Shown one piece after another: positions 51,701 to 60,700 of a stretch of DNA of 64,000 nt; the first letter of the stretch is position 1, and each line of letters begins with the position of its first letter. Source of the stretch: Arenicola marina (lineage: Eukaryota; Annelida; Polychaeta; Arenicolidae); contig OZ025256.1 in assembly GCA_964019135.1 (NCBI GenBank), forward strand, positions 14,639,911 to 14,703,910. The letters are read 5' to 3'. The notes below the pieces were generated by a model, which was given only the letters and a program-made list of their open reading frames with translations, had not been told where the DNA came from and ran no database searches. A program made the position numbers and the translations under genes.

Positions 51701-54700
51701 CGGGGTGAAACATGACCCGTTCGTAAGGTAGATGGATCACACTGACGGGGTGAAACATGACCCGTTCGTAAGGTAGATGGATCACACTGACGGGGTGAAA
51801 CATGATCCGTTCGTAAGGTAGATGGATCACACTGACGGGGCGAAACATGACCCGTTCGTAAGGTAGATGGATCACACTGAAGGGGTGAAACATGATCCGT
51901 TCGTAAGGTAGATGGATCACACTGAAGGGGTGAAACATGATCCGTTCGTAAGGTAGATGGATCACACTGACGGGGTGAAACATGACCCGTTCGTAAGGTA
52001 GATGGATCACACTGACGGGGTGAAACATGACCCGTTCGTAAGGTAGATGGATCACACTCACGGGGTGAAACATGACCCGTTCGTAAGGTAGATGGATCAC
52101 ACTGACGGGGTGAAACATGACCCGTACGTAAGGTAGATGGATCACACTGACGGGGTGAAACATGACCCGTTCGTAAGGTAGATGGATCACACTGACGGGG
52201 TGAAACATGACCCGTTCGTAAGGTAGATGGATCACACAGACGGGGTGAAACATGACCCGTTCGTAAGGTAGATGGATCACACTCACGGGGTGAAACATGA
52301 TCCGTTCGTAAGGTAGATGGATCACACTCACGGGGAGAAACATGACCCGTTCGTAAGGTAGATGGATCACACTGATGGGGTGAAACATGACCCGTTCGTA
52401 AGGTAGATGGATCACACTGACGGGGTGAAACATGACCCGTTCGTAAGGTAGATGGATCACGCTGACGGGGTGAAACGTGACCCGTTCGTAAGGTAGATGG
52501 ATCACACTGACGGGGTGAAACATGACCAATTCGTAAGGTAGATGGATCACACTGACGGGGTGAAACATAACCCGTTCGTAAGGTAGATGGATCACACTGA
52601 CGGGGTGAAACATGACCCGTTCGTAAGGTAGATGGATCACACTGACGGGGAGAAACATGACCCGTTCGTAAGGTAGATGGATCACACAGACGGGGTGAAA
52701 CATGACCCGTTCGTAAGGTAGATGGATCACACTCACGGGGTGAAACATGATCCGTTCGTAAGGTAGATGGATCACACTCACGGGGAGAAACATGATCCGC
52801 TCGTAAGGTAGATGGATCACACTGACGGGGTGAAACATGACCCGTTCGTAAGGTAGATGGATCACACTGACGGGGTGAAACATGACCCGTTCGTAAGGTA
52901 GATGGATCACACTCACGGGGTGAAACATGACCCGTTCGTAAGGTAGATGGATCACACTGACGGGGTGAAACATGACCCGTACGTAAGGTAGATGGATCAC
53001 ACTGACGGGGTGAAACATGACCCGTTCGTAAGGTAGATGGATCACACTGACGGGGTGAAACATGACCCGTTCGTAAGGTAGATGGATCACACAGACGGGG
53101 TGAAACATGACCCGTTCGTAAGGTAGATGGATCACACTCACGGGGTGAAACATGATCCGTTCGTAAGGTAGATGGATCACACTCACGGGGAGAAACATGA
53201 CCCGTTCGTAAGGTACATGGATCACACTGACGGGGTGAAACATGACCCGTTCGTAAGGTAGATGGATCACACTGACGGGGCGAAACATGACCCGTTCGTA
53301 AGGTAGATGGATCACACTGAAGGGGTGAAACATGATCCGTTCGTAAGGTAGATGGATCACACTGAAGGGGTGAAACATGATCCGTTCGTAAGGTAGATGG
53401 ATCACACTGACGGGGTGAAACATGACCCGTTCGTAAGGTAGATGGATCACACTGACGGGGTGAAACATGACCCGTTCGTAAGGTAGATGGATCACACAGA
53501 CGGGGTGAAACATGACCCGTTCGTAAGGTAGATGGATCACACTCACGGGGTGAAACATGATCCGTTCGTAAGGTAGATGGATCACACTCACGGGGAGAAA
53601 CATGACCCGTTCGTAAGGTAGATGGATCACACTGACGGGGTGAAACATGACCCGTTCGTAAGGTAGATGGATCACACTGAAGGGGTGAAACATGATCCGT
53701 TCGTAAGGTAGATGGATCACACTGAAGGGGTGAAACATGACCCGTTCGTAAGGTAGATGGATCACACTGACGGGGTGAAACATGACCCGTTCGTAAGGTA
53801 GATGGATCACACTGACGGGGTGAAACATGACCCGTTCGTAAGGTAGATGGATCACACTCACGGGGTGAAACATGATCCGTTCGTAAGGTAGATGGATCAC
53901 ACTGACGGGGTGAAACATGACCCGTTCGTAAGGTAGATGGATCACACTGATGGGGTGAAACATGACCCGTTCGTAAGGTAGATGGATCACACTGACGGGG
54001 TGAAACATGACCCGTTCGTAAGGTAGATGGATCACGCTGACGGGGTGAAACGTGACTTGTTCGTAAGGTAGATGGATCACACTGACGGGGTGAACATGAC
54101 CAATTCGTAAGGTAGATGGATCACACTGACGGGGTGAAACATGACCCGTTCGTAAGGTAGATGAATCACACTGATGGGGTGAAACATGACCCGTTCGTAA
54201 GGTAGATGGATCACACTGACGGGGTGAAACATGACCCGTTCGTAAGGTAGATGGATCACACTGATGGGGTGAAACATGACCCGTTCGTAAGGTAGATGGA
54301 TCACACTGACGGGGTGAAACATGACCCGTTCGTAAGGTAGATGGATCACGCTGACGGGGTGAAACATGACCCGTTCGTAAGGTAGATGGATCACACTGAT
54401 GGGGTGAAACATGACCCGTTCGTAAGGTAGATGGATCACACTGACGGGGTGAAACATGACCCGTTCGTAAGGTAGATGGATCACACTGACGGGGTGAAAC
54501 ATGACCCGTTCGTAAGGTAGATGGATCACACTGATGGGGTGAAACATGACCCGTTCGTAAGGTAGATGGATCACACTGACGGGGTGAAACATGACCCGTT
54601 CGTAAGGTAGATGGATCACACTGACGGGGTGAAACATGACCCGTTCGTAAGGTAGATGGATCACACTGACGGGGTGAAACATGACCCGTTCGTAAGGTAG

Positions 54701-57700
54701 ATGGATCACACTGATGGGGTGAAACATGACCCGTTCGTAAGGTAGATGGATCACACTGACGGGGTGAAACATGACCCGTTCGTAAGGTAGATGGCTCACG
54801 CTGACGGGGTGAAACATGACCCGTTCTTAAGGTAGATGGATCACCCTGACGGGGTGAAACATGACCCGTTCTTAAGGTACATGGGTCACAGTGACGGGGT
54901 GAAACATGACCCGTTCGTAAGGTACATGGGTCACACTGACGGGGTGAAACATGACTCGTTCGTAAGGTAGATGGATCACGCTGACGGAGGGAAACATGAC
55001 CCCTACGTAAGGTAGATGGATCACACTGACGGGGTGAAACATGACCCGTTCGTAAGGTAGATGCGCTGCGGAAAACTTAGATCTATAGTATGCCGGCGAT
55101 GTGGAGTCTAATGTCGAAGAGTATAGCTGAATGGGTTGGTGTGTCGGTCTTGGACCAGGTTGCAATAGGAGCCACATCGCTGCGGCTCCGGCAACGAGTG
55201 CGTTCAGAAAGCCAAACCCTCCTAATTAACAATGAGTGGGCAGGTGCGTGGCAGTACAGGCTCCGCCTGTGTGGGCTTTTACCCGTCATTGAGAATAGTA
55301 TGGCTCGCCTTACCGGGTCCATATAGACTGGGAACAGTTATTCCCAGCCAAGCTGTGCTTGCTCGCCCGCCAGCTTGATTTTTAGCGGAAGATGTAATAT
55401 ATACACATTGAAGTGGCACGCGATCACTGGGTCCCGACATTCAACGCTCAAACCTGAAACACCACAGTGTCCTGGGGCCGTATTCATAATCGCCACTTAG
55501 GCTACTACACCACCAGACTTAGCTCTAAGTGGAAGATTTGTCAAGTGATTATCGGGTTCAAAATACATCAGTAGTCACCCAAAACGTGGATTTTCTTAAT
55601 TAAGAGTTAAAATTATATTGAAGACGATTTCTTGATCATGTGCACCACCACAACGAGCGGGTGAGGCTAAGATGAAAACGCACTTTTCGTGCGTAACTTA
55701 CGAGGGGATTATGAATACGGCCCCTGAACTCGCTTGTGCCCTCGAACCCTGGTCCCGGCACCATTCGGAGTAAGTTCTCCCAAACCCACTTCATGGTCCG
55801 GAGAGATTTCTGAACCCTGTTGAACCTTCATGGGCACAAAAGTGGCCGCAGCCGGACGGAAAAACATTGTTAAGTAAGTGTTACTAATCCCAACTGAGTG
55901 TTAAGTGAACATACCAGACTGATACGGTGGACCCGACTTCCAGTCTGTTTCGTCTTTTTTCGACAGCCATTTCTGGAGGTCCTGCGGAGACTGTGAGTGG
56001 TATTCATTAGATAATTGACACCCTAGGTCTGCCCCCCCCCCCCCACACACACACACCTTCCCCAGCCACCTTCGTCCCAGCTGTACATTTAACGTAATGC
56101 AGTAGTTACCATAGCCTTAACGGACTCGCCAATAACAACCCTCAATATCGCCTTGTTTTTTGTACGTCTACTTAGGGGCGAGTGACGGCGACTTAATACA
56201 CAGACCATACCAGCCCATTTCTTTGGGTTCACTTTGTCGTTGAGTCTATGCAGATTGGCTGGGACAGGGCAAAAATGCCCGCCCCGCCCCCCCCCCCCCC
56301 CCTCGAGGAATTCACGCAAAGTGCCGTCGAGGACTAGCCTACGCAGGTCCTCGACGGCACTTTATATGTATAAATACATGGCAAGCACGCTAGGCATTGT
56401 TGCTTAGGCCCTGTCATGTCGATAATTTTGTGCGGATTACTAGAATAAGAAGCTAACGACTAAGCTTAATAGTCTTGGTTTCAAATCCCGGGCCCTCCGA
56501 GCCCTCTTTCGGTGGCATCTTTTTGCGGGAACCTCTCTATACTAGCTCGTGTGGTAAGCAGGCAGAGCGGGAACCTATCTATACCAGCTCAGGTGGTAAG
56601 CAGGCAGAGCGGGAACCTCCCTATACCAGCTCAAGTGGTAAGCTGGCAGAGCGGGAAACTCCCTATACCAGCTCAAGTGGTAAGCTGGCAGAGCGGGAAC
56701 CTCCCTATACCAGCCCAAGTGGTAAGCTGGCAGAGCGGGAACCTCCCTATACCAGCTCAAGTGGTAAGCTGGCAGAGCGGGAACCTCCCTATACCAGCCC
56801 AAGTGGTAAGCTGGCAGAGCGGGAACTTCCCTATACTAGCTCAAGTGGTAAGCAGGCAGAGCGGGAACCTCCCTATACCAGCCCGAGTGGTAAGCTGGCA
56901 GAGCGGGAACCTCCTTATACTAGCTCAAGTGGTAAGCAGGCAGAGCGGGAACCTCCCTATACCAGCCCAAGTGGTAAGCAGGCACAGCGGGAACCTCCCT
57001 ATACCAGCCCAAGTGGTAAGCTGGCAGAGCGGGAACCTCCTTATACTAGCTCAAGTGGTAAGCAGGCAGAGCGGGAACCTCCTTATACCAGCTCAAGTGG
57101 TAAGCTGGCAGAGCGGGAACCTCCTTATACTAGCTCAAGTGGTAAGCAGGCAGAGCGGGAACCTCCCTATACCAGCCCGAGTGGTAAGCTGGCAGAGCGG
57201 GAACCTCCTTATACCAGCCCAAGTGGTAAGCTGGCAGAGCGGGAACCTCCTTATACTAGCTCAAGTGGTAAGCAGGCAGAGCGGGAACCTCCCTATACCA
57301 GCTCACGTGGTGAGCTGGCAGAGCGGGAACCTCCCTATACCAGCTCACATGGTAAGCTGGCAGAGCGGGAACCTCCCTATACCAGCTCAAGTGGTAAGCT
57401 GGCAGAACGGGAACCTCCCTATACCAGCCCGAGTGGTAAGCTGGCAGAGCGGGAACCTCCTTATACTAGCTCAAGTGGTAAGCAGGCAGAGCGGGAACCT
57501 CCCTATACCAGCCCAAGTGGTAAGCAGGCACAGCGGGAACCTCCCTATACCAGCCCAAGTGGTAAGCTGGCAGAGCGGGAACCTCCTTATACTAGCTCAA
57601 GTGGTAAGCAGGCAGAGCGGGAACCTCCCTATACCAGCTCACGTGGTGAGCTGGCAGAGCGGGAACCTCCCTATACCAGCTCACATGGTAAGCTGGCAGA

Positions 57701-60700
57701 GCGGGAACCTCCCTATACCAGCTCAAGTGGTAAGCAGGCAGAGCGGGAACCTCTCTATACCAGCTCAAGTGGTAAGCAGGCAGAGCGGGAACCTCCTTAT
57801 ACCAGCTCAAGTGGTAAGCAGGCAGAGCGGGAACCTCCTTATACCAGATCACGTGGTAAGCAGGCAGAGCGGGAACCTCTCTATACCAGCCCAAGTGGTA
57901 AGCTGGCAGAGCGGGACCTCCTTATACCAGCTCAAGTGGTAAGCAGGCAGAGCGGGAACCTCCTTATACCAGCCCAAGTGGTTAGCAGGCAGAGCGGGAA
58001 CCTCCTTATACCAGCCCAAGTGGTAAGCAGGCAGAGCGGGAACCTCCCCATACCAGCTCAAGGGGCCACGCCTCGCTTTTTTGTCAATAAAACCAGAATC
58101 TAGGAAATAAAATCTAGGAAATAAGGGAATCAGACTTGTTCGTGCAAAGTTCCACCACAAGTTAATTACAGTGATGCCGTCGACGTCCAAAAAAATGCCA
58201 TGTTACAGTTTATTGGCTTAATTCCCATTCCTTTAGTCTGCTTCGTCCGTGCGTCTATACTGTGATCGCCACCGCTACACCCTCCCCATAGGGTAGGCTT
58301 ATAGAATTTTGGCCTGTCATTATATTTTTGCTGTGCTGGATCGATGAGATCTATCATCATTATTCACCTCTCTCCTCCCGCTATCCTCCCCCCCCCCCCT
58401 CCTCCCTCGCCACCCTTGGTCCTCTCCTTCCTTCTCACGCACATCACTCTCTCCCCTACCTCTTCCCCACCATCTTCACCCCGCCTACCCCCCTTTACCC
58501 CCCACCCCCACCCTCCCTCCCGCCTCGTCCTCTCACCCCACATCCACCCCCATTCTGCCCCGAGCTGTAAGAGCCGCACATGGATCTCTCAGTGTCAATT
58601 GACAAGGGGGGGGGGGGGTGATGATGGTAGGGTAGAGGTGGGGGTGGGGTGGGGGGGCGGGTTTCTTGAGAACTTCTGGCTTCCGCTTGTGACGTCATCT
58701 TTTGTCGCCCCGCGGTGTACGCCCTGAGGTAGGAGAACGAGACACGTCTTGACGCTTTCGGAGGACAGGGGACGGAAGTGGGCGCGGGGGGGGGGGGGGG
58801 GGGGGGTACACGGGGAGGGGATGCGGATTAGGGCGATGGGAGCTTGCGAGTGCTGGGTGTTCGCGATGGCGGGTGGTTGGAAGCAAGTTGGCAAAGATGG
58901 AGAGAGTGGATGTGAATAGAGGGGGGTTGGGGGGATCATCCCACCCCGGGTGGGGGGTGGGGGAGGGGATCATCCCATCCCTTACTGCAGTGGTGGAGGG
59001 GTGTCGATGGAGCGGGACCTATATATGACATGTGGACATTGTGTTATGACATGTTTATGCGGATTGGGGGGGGGGAGGTGGGGGGGAGGTTGGTGTTAAT
59101 ATATACAGTTAGCATAGTTTCGTATTATGTGCAAGGGTTGATCCCTATCCGTGACTCCCCCTGAGCGACAGATACACGATACGAGACCCCGGGCCGATGT
59201 TAAACTTACCATCCCCCCGCCCTCCCCCCCCCCCCCACTCCCCTCATCATTCCGCCACTCCGGCCGCCTTGTCAACCCTTCGCGAGACCACCACCCCTTT
59301 AGTACCCTCAGCTATTCTGGGATCGTTTTACTGTGGCCATGCGTGTCGTTGCCATGGTATCGTGGGTCGGTGGGCGGGGGAGCGGTGTATGGAATGTTCC
59401 CGGCGAAACTTCTGGAGTTTTATACAGATTTGTCTTGTATTACTTGTAGTCAAGTTATTTTTTTTTTATTATTATTCATAACAGGTCATTTCCTCGCTAT
59501 GTCTGCTCATCCTTCTGATGTGGTATTTTTTAATCAATTCATTAATGAATCAACGACGTAAGAAATGACGTTGTCCATGTCGCCATTCCAAGCCACCCCG
59601 GTCATGGCGCCTCAGCGTTATTGACAACGGCACTCGCGCGCTGTCGCGTTGCTAGGCGCTCGGCGTCTTGTTGCTAGGATACATACCCGGCGCCAGCTGA
59701 ACCCACCCCAGGGCCAGCGGGGATCAATGACTACCAGCTGATACCCCGGGCTGTGTAACCTGTGATCTATGATACAGGGAATGACAGGTCTTCCTCCTTC
59801 CTTACCTGTGTGTCTTGCCCCTGATATGGAGATTACAGCCTGGGTCTCATCAGCGCCTCCAGCCACAGGCGTTACACGAGCCTCTGTAAAGATTTGACGG
59901 CAGGGGGTGCACGTGACTTTAGGGGCGCGGCGAGGGGCCATTGTGTTCGCCATTGTCGCTGTGGCCAATAAGGGATAGTGTTTGTCTCGCTGTGCATTGT
60001 GGGAGACGCGCCGAATACTGGGACCCGTGACAAACCGCGTAAACTTGCAACTTTGGCGTGTTGCGGCGGCACCCAATTTTTGTCCATGGCGCTTTGCTTT
60101 GTGGAGGAATCCTTGCCCACCTCTGGCCCCCGGTTAACCACGCCACTGGCTGGCTGGTTGTGTACAACGAACGGGCTGCTGGAATAGTTAGTCGTTTTAT
60201 AGCTACTTGTCTGGTGATGCAGCCAGACATCTGGTTACGCTGGGAATTGGCTTGTCGCTTAGACACTGGATGTTATTTATAACTAACTGGGTTATCGTAT
60301 AGCTAACTGGATGTTAGCATAGCTATCTGGCTATTTATATGGCTATCTTGCTGATCGTGTAGATAACTGGCTGGTTATACACGTACGGCTAGCTAGCTGT
60401 TTGATTAGCTATACATGTATGCCTGGTTGTGTATCCAACATGGTGGTTGTATAGCTAATAGGCTACTTCTGTAGATAACAGGCTCGCTGCACAGCTAACT
60501 GACTCGTTTGAGAACCACAGTTTTAAGGCAAGATGAACCACGTGGAATATTGGGATCACCAGAGTCTGTCGGTGAGGAGGCACGGGGGCCTCAATTTCAA
60601 CAACACGGCCGTTCTGCAGTTGAACGGGACTCTCCGAAGACGCTCGAATCGACCACCCCCTGTAAGGGTGCAGCAGAGTATACCTGAATTTGTGTCAGTT

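Larger units (their letters stand above)
43306..55063 (+). repeat. 11.8-kb minisatellite array, 45-bp unit, about 261 copies
   Basis: The unit begins GGTAGATGGATCACACTGAC and continues GGGGTGAAACATGACCCGTT, then CGTAA. Units keep exact 45-bp register for about 10.8 kb; the first slip I see is a single missing base near 54092. Variants (GGGGGGAAAC, TGATCCGTT, CACCAATTC, TTCCTAAGG) recur in blocks. Because 45 is divisible by three and the minus-strand unit lacks stops in two frames, very long open frames arise (peptide units GHVSPRQCDPSTLRT and VMFHPVSVIHLPYER). They are not supported as genes. The array lies in DCDC2 intron 2, and each unit has GTAAGG on the sense strand. Confidence 0.98.

Noticed and set aside
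43285-54817. Very long minus-strand open frames (up to 2271 codons) encoding 15-residue repeats, as a giant repetitive protein gene
   Set aside because: The frames follow the 45-bp unit exactly, two minus-strand frames are open at once, and units vary without any sign of codon-level constraint. There is no signal peptide, flanking unique domain or splice context. The array lies in an intron of DCDC2 on the other strand.
43306-55063. CRISPR array
   Set aside because: There are no unique spacers: the 45-bp units are contiguous, and the context is an intron of an animal gene.
56475-58103. A 542-codon plus-strand frame encoding REPPYTSSSGKLAE-type repeats
   Set aside because: The unit is 42 bp, divisible by three and free of stops in more than one frame on both strands. 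It is a minisatellite in intron 2.
59618-60076. A 152-codon minus-strand protein gene in the CpG-rich segment
   Set aside because: No recognisable domain, no splice context and several overlapping frames open on both strands, as expected in GC-rich sequence.
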